From contig JAPFBL010000068.1 of the NCBI GenBank assembly GCA_026182355.1, forward strand, positions 2,001,001 through 2,065,000: a DNA stretch of 64,000 nucleotides, given 5' to 3'. Of the stretch, positions 1-11,466 are shown piece after piece. The translations under genes were made by a program, and so were the position numbers. The notes below the pieces were generated by a model that was not told where the DNA came from, did not search any database, and worked only from the letters and a program-made list of their open reading frames with translations. The DNA comes from Hermatobates lingyangjiaoensis. Taxonomy: Eukaryota > Arthropoda > Insecta > Hemiptera > Hermatobatidae. Positions within the stretch are counted from its first letter, which is position 1. Every line of letters starts with the position of its first letter.

Positions 1-404
1 TTTTAATTCATTATTATATGCTTATATTCTTCATCTAAATATAATAGTAAAGTTTTAATTATAACAATTTATATAAATTTACTGAAATTTTTATTAGTGT
101 AATACTTTTCTAAATTAATGAAAATAACATAACGTTATTTAAAATCCATATACCTACATTATGTTGTATTTTTCGAACCCTTTATAATATTGTTGTACAT
201 ATAATTATGAAGGCGACATATAATTCTATAAGCAATATAATATTCCTTTCATTTGAATTACACAATATTTTATAAAGGTTAATTTTATATAAAAATGTAA
301 ATTATTGACTCACCATTGAGTCTGAATGAATGACCACAAGTCTGGTCTGTCCGTTTGACGGATCATAATACTAATATTGTCCCTATACGATGCCTTCGTA
401 TATG
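1..404. other. AT-rich stretch without a gene
   Basis: Very A+T-rich sequence with stop codons in all frames and no recognisable motif. The only structured part begins near 300 and runs into the decayed foldback that follows. Confidence 0.5.
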
Positions 405-540
405 TAGAACAAGATTTCACAAACACGTGAAAAGTCTTTTGGGATTTGACTCTGACAAAGACCAAAAAAGAATAAGAGATCTTATTCTTTTTTCTCATTT
501 CTTGTTGTGGTTTGGACCTTGATCGTATGTCCAAATTCTT
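405..540. repeat. Decayed foldback repeat, family A
   Basis: The stretch contains AGATTTCACAAACACGTG, then TTTGACTCTGAC, then a 3' part reading TTTTTTCTCATTTCTTGTTG and a TGTGGTTT end. The same order of blocks occurs in the family A copies near 19.3, 22.5, 25.1 and 43.8 kb. A small hairpin, AAAGAATAAG/CTTATTCTTT, sits at about 469-494. No (TA)n tract is left at this copy, so it looks old. Confidence 0.5.
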
Positions 541-545
541 ATATC

Positions 546-2270
546 GTATTTGTTCTGATCAAATTCTTTAAGGAGATGATTTTTCACTCCACTTCTTAAG
601 ATACATATCATTATTTTTTTGGGTTAGATTCAATAAAGTATAGTGTTTGCTATAATAAAGGTTAGAGCAGTTTTACGGACTTTCACACTACTAGGTCCAC
701 TGAAGTCATTTTTGATGAATTGCTGTAAATTTAGTTGTGGATGGTTGTGTAACAGGTCTCACAGTTTAACAAATCCTAAGGTTATTTCACAAGCGTTAGT
801 TCTTTGTGTGATATGGAACTGCATTTATTTTAGGGAATAATAAATCATAGGAAATGTGCAGTATCGTATGTTCTACCGAAAGGGATACTTGTTTGAACCC
901 TCCTTCCTGGTCGTTTTAGAAACTTTAAAAGAAAACATAATTTTAGAACTTAAGAACATAATGCATCCTAATTATATTTATTAAAACTAATACGAAATAA
1001 TTCGTTTTAATAAATAGTCATCTAGAAATAAAACAATTTTTTTTTTATTGTAAATAATATTTTTACTTAGAGTAAAGCTGAGTGTTGACAATTCCAGATT
1101 GTTGTTTGTTGGGTACTACTATAATCCATCCTTATCGTATTTTTTTGTTTTTTTTTTTTGTTTTTAGATTCAACGGATTTTCAGGTTTTGAGATCTCCTG
1201 ATAACATTTTTCATGAGTGTCTGGTTTTAACTGGCTGAATGTTTATGTTTATTCATTAATTATTATTATCAAAGTTGCCTGATAAAAACTGCATGCACTC
1301 TTAATCATACAGAGAGGAAATATTACCCTATAAGTGACCATAATTAAGTTCCATCTGCAGTAACATACCAGATGGACTTAAAACATTTATTCCATTTATT
1401 ATAACCTATAAAATACATATAGGTTCATTAAAATAAATGAATTGAATTGATTATCATCGTATTTGATAATTCATTTCCACAAAGTTTGGTAATTCGTTAC
1501 ATTATAGTCACATTGTAATCAAAGTTAAATTGGCTGTAAAACAGTGTCGTAATAGGTTTATTTATAGTTAAGTAAACTATAAGTAAATTAGTTTAAATAA
1601 GTTAATTAGATTAGGCAACAATTATTCCAGATGTTTATATTCATAGACGCTTGATTTTTCTATAAATCATCTGCTTATGTTATGTACTTAATCGTTTGCC
1701 GAATTTTATCAAATTTTGAATGTTCAAACTGATAATTAAGTAAGTTTATTTGCCTAATTTTCTTTGGAAGTTAGTGTTGAAGTTAAATAATTAACAGATG
1801 AGCCAGGACGATACTTTATTTATATATCTGGAACATAATTCAGAAGTTAGATATTAAATGTTATCTTTGAAGGCACAATAATAATAACGTAGACAGAGAA
1901 GGTATAAATTGAATTATATTTGTTGCAGGTAAAGGGTGAGGTGTGTTGAGGAGGAAAAAGAATCCCGAATGTTATTATGTGGCAACGTATTGAAAAGCTA
2001 CTCTTCTTCATTGTCAGTCAGAAACCTTAAGAGAGAAATAGTCATCTCCTTTACTCCACCAAGTCGGAAACAATTTCATCTTCTAACTGAATTTAACTCT
2101 TTTATGCCATTTCAAGTTCAGTTTAGTGTTAAATTTCTTAAGTAGTAGTTTGAAATATACTCTGGTTTAATTTTTGATACGACTATGAGATTTCAGAATC
2201 ATGTTTATTTGGGAGAATTATATTTGATTTTTTTGTTTAGATTAGCTTAACATTGCAAAATAACAGCGCA
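546..2270. other. AT-rich stretch without a gene
   Basis: Open frames of 65-69 codons occur at 643-840 and 1936-2145, but they show no domain, no repeat relation and no splice context, so I treat them as chance. A weak copy of the family T boundary box, ACTTAGAGTAAAGCTGAGTG, lies near 1067. Confidence 0.45.
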
Positions 2271-2275
2271 TAACC

Positions 2276-2570
2276 GCAGCTTTGGACTGCAGCACCGAAA
2301 CTGATGGTCGTCTCGTTTGTTCGAATGAGTCCTACCCTCCGCTGGGCGACTTCTTCTTAAAATTGTATTTAACCGCTTCCGTTATCCAAATTGCTCCATC
2401 AGTCTGGTATACTGAACTAGTGTCAGTGAAAATTTCTTATTGGTACAATTGAAACTTCTCTGTACTCTAGTGAGTATAAAATATTTGATATTGTGACATT
2501 TTTCAAGATTTGATATTGTATTGTGTTGGGCAATATGAACTAGACATATGTTAAAAATAATGGATGTCAG
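2276..2570. repeat. Diverged dispersed repeat, also at about 60.2-60.5 kb
   Basis: Several blocks recur in the same order near 60.35-60.48 kb: TTACTGGTACAA-like at 2438 and CATTTTTCAA followed by TTTTGATATTG-like at about 2498. The similarity is patchy and no termini are visible. It may be an old transposon remnant. This was aligned by eye only. Confidence 0.25.
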
Positions 2571-3164
2571 GTAAATATTTTCACTAAATTTTTAAATAAA
2601 ATATGAAGAAGCATTGTTAACTACTCTACCAAAGAATAGTAGTAGAGTAGTATTCTGCTCTCTCTGCAAATGCCGATCCCTGTGTAAAAAGTCTATACTC
2701 ACTCACCAGTGTCTGGATCAAATTAATATTGTAATTAATTACGGGTGTCCTTAAAGTCTAGACACGTAAAATAACTTGATATTTTCCAATATAAGATTAA
2801 AAATTATTTTTTTCATCCTGAGACATTCATTAAATTCATCAACTATCCTTCGATATGAGCATCCTTCACGGCCCAGCTCGACTCTTTCTTCTATTGTCAA
2901 AGCCATAATCAAAAGGGTTAAAATGTTTTACTTTATTGTGAAAATTGACCGTAATTATTTGCCTATCTCCTACTGTTTAGACTTCATCGAAGTGCTTTTT
3001 ATTGCCTGGCTGCAATTCAACGTCAACATACGGAGAGTATCAATCTTTATACTGCTGGTACAACAGAAATGTAATTTGCACCAGTAAAAAATTGTCATAG
3101 AATTTGATTCAATATGCTCAGCTGTGAAACTTTACTGAAATATTTTTTTTAAACTCATATTTAA

Positions 3165-3440
3165 CTGACAGCCGGGAGGAGAAAGGGAGCAAATCATTGG
3201 ACTGCTCCGGCGGCGTTTGCTACGCCGCTGCTACTACTCGTGATTGATCAGTATATATAGGCGTAGCATTATGAAGGGCTACCCTGAGTATGTAACGCTC
3301 GTTGAGTGTCCAGTTCTTATCATTCGGTTAGTAACGTCCTTTTACCGAGTATGTTGATAAAGTAAACATTTCAGGTTATGGCGTTTCAAGACACTCACTA
3401 ACACACAGTCATCATATATAACAAACGATTTCTAACAGTG
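3165..3440. other. GC-rich pocket with TATA-like sequence, possible solo LTR
   Basis: A locally GC-rich block (AGCCGGGAGGAG, then GGCGGCG, then TACGCCGCTGC) is followed by CAGTATATATAGGCG near 3250 and then by ATCATTCGGTTAG about 70 bp further on. A GC-rich upstream part, a TATA box and an initiator-like CATT downstream are typical of LTR promoters in Gypsy or BEL elements. I could not find paired ends, target-site duplication or coding sequence, so the class is a guess. Confidence 0.25.
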
Positions 3441-4014
3441 TAGAGCAAAAACACATGGTTGGCACTACATGTAGAATATATTAAATATGTTTAAATCAGG
3501 TATATTTCAAATAAGTGAAGAAAAAATATAAATTACTTATAAATAACTTCTTTTGGAAAAGAAATAACGATAAGGTGATTATAGAAAAACAAGAGTACTG
3601 GAAATTGTTGGTATAATCATGGGAATAGAGGGAAGAATATGAAATTCTGGAAAATGCTTTTTAGTGGCAAAGAGAATATTTGATTTCCTGGATTGAGCGT
3701 GACAGATATCTCACTGAATGGCCAAAGGAAATATTAAATATCCACAAATAAATAAACTTATGGTTTTCTGTTTTGACTACCACTGTGTTTATACTAATGA
3801 TGTTATTTATGATACCGGTAATAAATTAATAGGGGACCTCAAATTAAATTTGATTGTTAGGATCCTCCATTCAAATCATACATACGTTTATATATATATT
3901 ATAAATTCCACTTTATTGCTGTTTCTAATGACGTTTTCTAGATACCTTTCTTTTGCACAAACTACTAAAAAGTTGAAATTTCGCAAATATTTTGACAGCG
4001 TTAACTAAAAAAAA

Positions 4015-4250
4015 ATTGATTTTTTTCTATTCTAAAATGGCTTGTTTTGTAAATGTATAAATATTGACTTATGATTGAATAAAAAGTGGTAAACACGATG
4101 CAGCTGTTACGTTTGACAGGCCATTATGAAATTAAACACAAAAATAGCTACTTATTAAAGAGTGAGCAGTATATCTTTTTAGCAAAATTGCCCCAAAGGT
4201 AAGGGGTATTTTATGAATTCGGAAATTTTATTTTTGCTTTAGTAAAAACA
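4015..4250 (+). repeat. Family T repeat fragment
   Basis: The block TTGACTTATGATTGAAT, then CATTATGAAATTA, an AAAAATAG element and a GAGTGAG-like element matches, in order, the internal part of the copies near 29.95-30.07 kb and 49.88-49.99 kb. Both ends are worn away. Confidence 0.4.
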
Positions 4251-5949
4251 TTGAAATATTAAAACTTTGGATGTGGCATGCAAATAAAATTAATATTCTG
4301 TGAAAAATCTGTATAAATTTTGATTCATTAGAAGATACGCAACGCAAAACTCTAGTTGGAGTAAGGTAAACCTGATCTATTTGTCGATCCTCTTTATTTT
4401 AACCTAGACAATTTTTGAATCACAATCCAACCAGAGATTTTAAATTTAAAATGCTTAAATGAAATTGTGATATACTTAACATAGGTATTTGATGTCTCAA
4501 ATAGATAGCATTTTTAACCTATTCTTAGGAACACCATGCGAAAATATTAATGTTATACTTGTTTCCAGTCTGTGACTCATTTTCCCATAATATTTAATGT
4601 TAAAGTTCACATGACAGGATAAAAAAGAACCACTGACGTTTCTCAATAATTTCGCAAGCATGTCGTGTTCATTAGAATAGTTGAATAGACAAGATTGAGG
4701 AACATTAGCAGACGGAGTGATTTTATGAAGACATTTCAGAGTGACATGTAAGATGAAAGGGCAGGGAAATGTTCTTGATTGCAGTCACTAATTTATTTAT
4801 TTGTGGAAGGAAGGAAGTCCTTTCAAAATTCAACGTAATATGAGGTATGCCTTGAATATCTCTCGGTATAATCCATTAATTAATCAGATTTTGGTAGAGC
4901 TCCAACAATTTTTTTTTAATTAGATTTCTTGTTTCCAAATATTAACTTTAAATTACTTGAGAACTTGTGTCATCAGTTGTTCCGTGGCATTTACTCATTT
5001 TGAGAAAAATGTACAGAAACTTGTTAAAGTTTCCTCATACGGATGTTTAATGAAAACTACTTGTTCGGAACGCGTGGTTTTTATCAGATATTTATATGTG
5101 CTGTCTTACTACTGTTTTTCGAAAGTGTTTTAATTGTTTCCTTTCCTATGGGTATAATTAAGTTATTGCTTTCGTCAAGAATTTGATAAATGACCCCAGC
5201 CAGATTGAGGCAACAGTTTTTCATTTATCATTTTTTTTATCTTTGCTTATTATTGATTAATATTATTACTAATTCAACGTTGACACTTGGCTGTTCAACC
5301 AATCGGCATCGCCCTTTCTGCATTAGACCTGCAGCTTGTCCTCCTCTGTTCCCTATTGCTGCTCCTAGTCAATCAGTCTGGCACAGTGTAGTGCTATATA
5401 CTAACCCTTTTGCAGTCTCATAGAGTGATAAACTAGAGAATGGGATGCCCAAATGCTTGATTTTTTAATAGAAGTAGCGCATTTGAAGCAGGATGGACAA
5501 TGAGGAGGTGCGCTATGTTACACCTCTTTTAAGGTATTAACGTAGCGTAGTTTACGCCATTGATTATTAATTTACTGTGATAGAAAGTCCTTGGTGACTC
5601 TCTTTTTAATCACCTTTGAGTGTGTTTTGATTGAGTAAAGAGTGAGCAAGTGGATTTTGATAAGTCTGGAGTCTATTATGAAATAGTTTGTAGTGTTCTA
5701 CTTTACAGTTCGAACAAAGGGGAACCTTGGATATTGGTTTTGTTTCGTTGAGAACATAGAATAGTCAGTTGTGAGATTTTTCTAAGGATTTCAAAGCGTA
5801 TATTGTATGTTTTGGTTATCTAGTGTTCTATATTTCCATGCCTTAGGCCCTAGGAAGGCTTGAGGATTGTTAAATGCATGCATATGGATTATTCCACAAA
5901 GTTTAGGGAAATTTAAATTAAGAAAGGTTGATACAGTCTCACCTAGTAT

Positions 5950-6240
5950 ACTACTCTGTATACCCAAAAATGTTAGTGGTGCTGGACATGTATCAACCTA
6001 ATAATAATAATATCAACCTAACTTAGGTTAGGCTAGTTTGCAGTGGCCGTCCCACGAGAGACTCACACAGGCCAAAGATTGGGTCTTTGTGATATGACAC
6101 AGTGGAAATTCTACTTTAGGAGTCCTAAATTTTGCGTAGCACAAATGTATTTAGATTAGGGATCTCTAATGAGTGCCTGACATTGTACAGGCTCGGTACC
6201 GATAGCTTAACTGTCCCTCCCTGAGGGACGACGTGCTCAG
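5950..6240. other. Moderately GC-rich unassigned stretch
   Basis: It holds a short palindrome, CCTAACTTAGGTTAGG, at about 6016-6031, next to a duplicated TATCAACCTAA block, and a small hairpin, GTCCCTCCCTGAGGGAC, near 6211. It directly precedes a family T repeat. No coding frame or RNA gene could be supported. Confidence 0.3.
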
Positions 6241-6242
6241 AT

Positions 6243-6640
6243 ATTACTTTATTATAAGTAAAGTACTACCTGTGAAAAAACTGATCTTGAAATTTTGACG
6301 GAATCACATATTTTGAGGTCCAGAAATCGTTTTATGAAGTTTTTGATGATATCTGTGTATGTATGTGTGTGTGTTTCCAAAAGTTTGTGTAGACGCTACT
6401 GTCCACAATCTTTGATAGATCAAATTCATATTTTACACACAAATGGGCCTCACAGTGCAGATTAACCCTGTTGTTTGGGAGCAATTATGACATGGTGAGA
6501 ATGCCACTTTTTTTTGGCCAAAATGAGTTTTCTCCTAAACTAATAACTCTAGAGTCTTGAAAATGCTCTATTTATAGGTGCTTTTAATTTTGGATTTCTG
6601 CTTTTGTTTATATCTCATCGGAAAAGTGGTCTGTTTGCAG
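6243..6640 (+). repeat. Family T repeat copy
   Basis: The copy opens with ACTTTATTATAAGTAAAGT, a degenerate form of the family's palindromic boundary box. It continues through CTTGAAATTTTGACGGAAT, TTTTGAGGTCC and CGTTTTATGAAGTTTTTG, a TG-rich microsatellite, and AATCTTTGATAGATCAAAT. The same order appears at 49.43-49.8 kb. No transposase frame is present, so it is a non-autonomous or decayed repeat. Confidence 0.6.
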
Positions 6641-6960
6641 ACACTTGAGAAATAGCGTTCCCGTAGATTTACCACAGCTCAGTACACAAGGCGCAGTGCG
6701 TATTCACTGACTCAAGCACACCCCACTCTTCAGACAAGGCTTTGCATAATACGCATCGTACAGCTATCGCTTCTAAGCGGCATTAGCTTCTCTACCAGGC
6801 TTTGGGTGTCTAGCGACCAATCACCTATTCCCTCCAGAGTCACTATTACAGTGTATTAAGCTAGTTCGGAGTTAGACACCAGGGATTCAGTGCCGAAATG
6901 TGCTTAGGGAGGCCCACCTCCTTGCAGGGCTTGTAGATCGCTATAAATAAAAGCGATAAA
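6641..6960. other. GC-richer unassigned stretch
   Basis: This block is richer in G+C than its surroundings and ends with TATAAATAAAAGCGATAA near 6941, which could be a TATA-like or poly(A)-like element of an LTR. No terminal repeats or coding potential were found. Confidence 0.2.
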
Positions 6961-9560
6961 CAAACCTTATTTGTTTGTTACTTCCTTTTTTTTCTTTTAT
7001 GCTTTGTTCTACAATATAATTATTTTATAAGTTTTATAGGTTGTAATGCCTATGTTAGTTGTGATGAATTATTGATGCGATCAGAATAAATATCAAATAA
7101 TTATATCTTTGTTTTTAAATGCAGGGCTAGTGTGACCAAATATCCTGTTGTTTATTTCATTTAATGTCTTTTGTTTGTTCCTTTACCAATGCCCTGAGCT
7201 GTTTTGAGTTTGTAAACTTGAACATTTTCCATTTCCTGTCGTTACACTACGTATGTGTATTAGTTCATGCAGCGTTGTAGAAGTGATATTATTTAATCTA
7301 ACGTTTTCAAATTTACTTTACATTACGATTAATATACTACTTATTAGCAACAGTATTTACTTTAACGAACTCTGTATTTCAGCTTAGCTCATCGATAGTA
7401 TAATATAATTATCAATATATTTCTATCTATAAACATACCAAAATTACTAGCGATAAATAATTTTGTTAAGTAGTGCTATGCATCGTTGTATTTCTGAAGG
7501 TTATAGATTACTAATGAATAATATAGAAGTTTAATTGTTAAGTACGTAGAATGAGGATGGTCACGCGGTTGGTAGTCTCGTAAAACGATGTTATAAGGTC
7601 ACATTATAACACGTAACTAAGTTCGCGCTGATTTCTTTAAATGAGATAATACCATGTTCCCTTTAATATGTTCTGCTTAGTCCAAACATTGGATTAATCT
7701 ATTTCGTTTTGTATTCCATTACATCGGTGATAATTAATTCCAGTGTTGATTTGTTATTTCTATTCTCTTTATTGTTATTTACAATATATTTATATTTCTC
7801 CATGAAATTATTTAATTACGAGAACGGAATTTTTAAAATAATTGAAAGACTTCTTTTAGAAATAATATGTTCCTTTACAATTTTATATGTGTCTTTTACA
7901 AATTATTTTTTGATAATCGTTGGAATATCCCTTTTTATTTTCAAAAGTTTCAATATTTTCATTTTCGAATTATGTTCAACTTGAGGTATTATTATTTAAA
8001 TGTTTAACATATTTAACGGTCTACATTAATTGATGTGTTTATTCCTTTTCTATATTTCATGGGAATGAATTTTGTGATTGATGTATTTTTATTGTGTTTG
8101 TATTCATCTCGAAATTTTCTGAAAAAAAAAATTATTTTCATAATTAAACGGATTTGCTAGTTTTAGGTATTCTGAAGGCATTTTTGGTATGTATGGAAAC
8201 CAAGATGACGTATGTATCTAAACTATACAAGTTGCATCATGTGACGGATTTTAAAGGAGGCAGTTCATGATTTAAATAGGAACATTAATATGGTTTTGGA
8301 CAAATTGCATAATAGAAAAAAGTATTTATGTCATTATGTCACACTAGCACTAATTTTTCTCGCGTTTGTAATTCTAGAAACTTGACATTTTGAATTTGTT
8401 CTTGTGCTAATATGAATACTCCAAATAAAAATTCTATTAACCATTACATGAAAATTCCATGAAGCACAATGTAACACTGAACAGACAACTATCAAGTTCA
8501 CTGGTCTCTTTTCAGATTAGTGAACCTGAACTATTAAAATTTAGAGGCCAAAATAACAAATTTAATTTAATTTTCATAAATTTCAATTATCAATAATACA
8601 TTTTTCAGGATAATTAATTACCGATATCACAAACTATTTGCATCATGTAAAATAAAATGTATTCAAAATTTTAAAATCATATTTAATATTTATCCAGAAT
8701 ATGATCAGTTAATTTTCACATATTTAAAAGCTGGTTTCAGATTTTCTGTTCTCTGAACAAAATTTGAAATATTGTGTTTATATTCCTACTAATTAACGAA
8801 ATTCACCATAACTCATTTTATCTAACCAGGCACACTGCATTAATCCATCCGACGTGTATAATAGCTTTTTTATTTGTTGAGTTGCTACGTCTGTTAGTTT
8901 TTGTGAACTGTCCCAAATCATGGTCAAATGATATGATCAATATAATTGACTATGCAAACTCTGCCACTCCTAATTGATAACGCACCAAACTACTCTGTTT
9001 TTCTTCATTCCATTTAGTGATTTCATTAACAAAGTACTCGCATGTCAATGAGTCTTACTAATTGTACTAATTAGGTATTCTTAAATGTGTGATTTTATTT
9101 TATAGTTAAGTTTTGTATTGTTTTAAGAAAATTTTGTGCTATTTTTTCTATTTTTTTTTTTATTTTTCGTGGAAAAAAATATGTAAAAAAAACATTATTG
9201 TTTGCATAGATACAACTTTTGTAAGTTTCAGATTTCAAACAATTGTGATGTTAACGAGTCCTGTGATCAAAGTCTGGTTGCTCTATAAATGTGTAAGAAT
9301 AAACGCAGGTTGAACTCATTAGCGTTTTCAGCGTTTCTCCATGAAAACGCGATAATGAAGTATGTAGACAAAGCGTGTAGATATCACTTGCCTGGTATCC
9401 CATACTCATTATTGTTAACACACTGATTTGTCATAGTGACAAATCAATGCGTACTATGTTAAAAAATATCTGATCGTGTTAAAACCAGGACCTTATTTGA
9501 CTCCCCAAATGCAGAAATTATTAAGAACTGTTGTGTTTGTTGTATTTTTGTAATCGTTTT
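6961..9560. other. AT-rich stretch without a gene
   Basis: Open frames of up to 91 codons (7709-7984) are rich in Phe, Leu and Ile, as expected of random AT-rich DNA, and show no conserved motif. Nothing else stands out. Confidence 0.45.
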
Positions 9561-9561
9561 G

Positions 9562-9755
9562 AACTTACTGGTCCTAACTTGATCACCAAAGTGAAGCGAA
9601 ATTGGCTGTGGTTACTAGTTGGGTGGGTGACACAAGATAGGGAGTTGCTCCTGATAATGTGGTTTGCGCTTGATTAGTGGTTGGTAAATCATAAACGAGC
9701 CACACTTTTAACTCGAATACGGCACAAAAGCCTATACAGTAAAAAAAAAGTAAAT
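9562..9755 (+). mobile_element. 5S-rRNA-derived SINE, copy 1
   Basis: The head resembles 5S rRNA over its internal promoter: CTTGATCACCAAAGTGAAGC is like the A-box region and TTGGGTGGGTGACAC is like the C box (9616-9633). About 75% of positions match the copy at 49.25-49.35 kb over the central 51 bases, counted by eye. A shared 3' body follows: CGAGCCACACTTTTAACTCG, then a GGCACAAAAGCCTATACAG block, then an A-run near 9740. Known 5S-derived (SINE3-type) elements are transcribed by RNA polymerase III and copied by a partner LINE. No genuine 5S gene is implied, because the rest of the 5S body is too diverged. Confidence 0.6.
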
Positions 9756-11390
9756 TTATTGCACGAAGAAAAGATTTATTGCAGTGATAAATTTATTAAA
9801 AGTCTAGCAAAATAGCCTGCATGACTGACGTATGGGCGCAATCTCTACTTTTGCTGCACCGTGATTATCTTTTGAATATCATTTCACGTCTGATATAAAA
9901 AATAATTTATATGCGCTAACAATGCTCTGCTTAAGCTTTTCAAATGCTCCGGGACCATCAAACTTTAGATCAAGTTGGACTGTGTAGTCTACAGATAATT
10001 TAAAGTTAACATTGAAACAAAAATATACATTTATTAATTTAGAGTGGGCTACACTCAACTTTACCTTTACTAAAGCCATTATGAAATTCGTTGAAATCAG
10101 TCTGTTTTAGTTTTATTTAATGTGACTATCGTGTAGAGAAAAGCTCTATGGTAAAATATTATCAAATTCATAGACAACCAGTCTGATGACCTCATTTGTT
10201 TTTATGCAGATCTATCCATTTTATCAGTTGTAAGAAAGTTTGAATCATTGTTCTGTAAAAATCTGATATATTACTGCAGATGCAACTCATTAGCTGTCAT
10301 TTTTAGTGTAATATTATTCTTTCAATACTATAAGTTCATGGAATATCCATAGTAAATCAATTCCTAATTCGAAATTTTGTTTCTTGAATCACCAGAAAAA
10401 TAGATTAAAATTAGTAACCCTATTGTCATTAAGAACAAAAAAGTGAATTTCCATGCTTCAGTATTATCCAAAAACAAAGGAGAAGTAAAACACAGCAAGA
10501 ATTATATATCTATTATTATTATTTGTTGAAGCAATCAACATCTACGATGATCACAATGCATTTCTTATGTAATCGTCCATCATATTCTCAATAACATCAT
10601 AAATATATGGTTAATTCGCGTTAGCTTGTATGGTTTTCAGAATTAATTCTTCTTTCATATCATATTAATACTTTAAAATATCTTCAAATATATTTTATTA
10701 ACTTTTTATAACAATTCTGTTTCACTGGATTGTAATAAAAATTCCAAGCCAATGTAAACAAATTATTCCAAGTTGAGTTTTTAGCTTTTAGAGTTGTATT
10801 GCCGTTTGCATAAATCAAAATTTCTTGAATTTTTTTTTTATAATTCATTATAGAAATTAGGTCGATTTTTTCTACTAAATTTCATGATTCTGTAGTTAGC
10901 GGTGTAGAAAAAAAAAATTGAATTGATAAAATATTCTATAAAGTCTCTTTCTATCAGGCAATTTTGACAAAAAGGTATACAGCACATCCTGCGATAAAAA
11001 CTTACAGAGGTTACACTAATTGTATGTTTCATTAAACAGTGAGACCAGTATCGCTCCACGAGCCTTCAGAAAAAATATAAGTCCTTTGTTTCATTTTGAC
11101 TGCTCTTTCCTGTTATTTAAAAAATGGGATGTTTTAAAAATGTTAAAAAATGGTCCTAAATTAAAAGACTTGGACCACATAGTTTGTAATTTTAGAGAAA
11201 TAAAATTTGTCTAAATCATATTGGTAAAAAAAATGCCTTTCCTATGATGGAATATTGCCCAAGAGCAGTATAGTACGTCTACACTCGAGGGGCTATTTTC
11301 GGGTAAAATATGATTTGATTCATCAAACGGTGCGATCTGCAGCGTGTCCGCGACTTTTGGACATACGCCCACCCACTTAAGCATTATCAA
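9756..11390. other. AT-rich stretch with one family T box
   Basis: No gene is seen. On the minus strand near 10040-10072 lies AGTAAAGGTAAAGTTGAGTG followed by TAGCCCACTC, a copy of the family T boundary box of the TTGAGTGTAG type also seen at 30.88 and 51.01 kb. Confidence 0.4.
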
Positions 11391-11393
11391 AAA

Positions 11394-11466
11394 GCATCAA
11401 AATGAACTCAGGGCACCTCAAAACGTGTACATCTGCCAAAATCTCCTGATCGACTTTGTTAATGAT
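11394..11466 (+). repeat. Short dispersed repeat U, copy 1
   Basis: The sequence CATCAAAATGAACTCAGGGC, a variable CACCTC, then AAAACGTGTACATCTGCC and AAAATCTC matches 62081-62156 in the same order with few changes. Neither copy has coding content or clear termini, so it may be a conserved tail of a SINE or of a DNA transposon. Confidence 0.45.

Noticed and set aside
2700..2900. Possible IS630/Tc1-type transposase C-terminus on the minus strand (DEFNECLRMK-like)
   Set aside because: Only about ten residues look right, with stops on both sides and no terminal repeats.
6016..6031. Telomere-like TTAGG/CCTAA words
   Set aside because: Only two units, in palindromic arrangement; not a telomeric tract.
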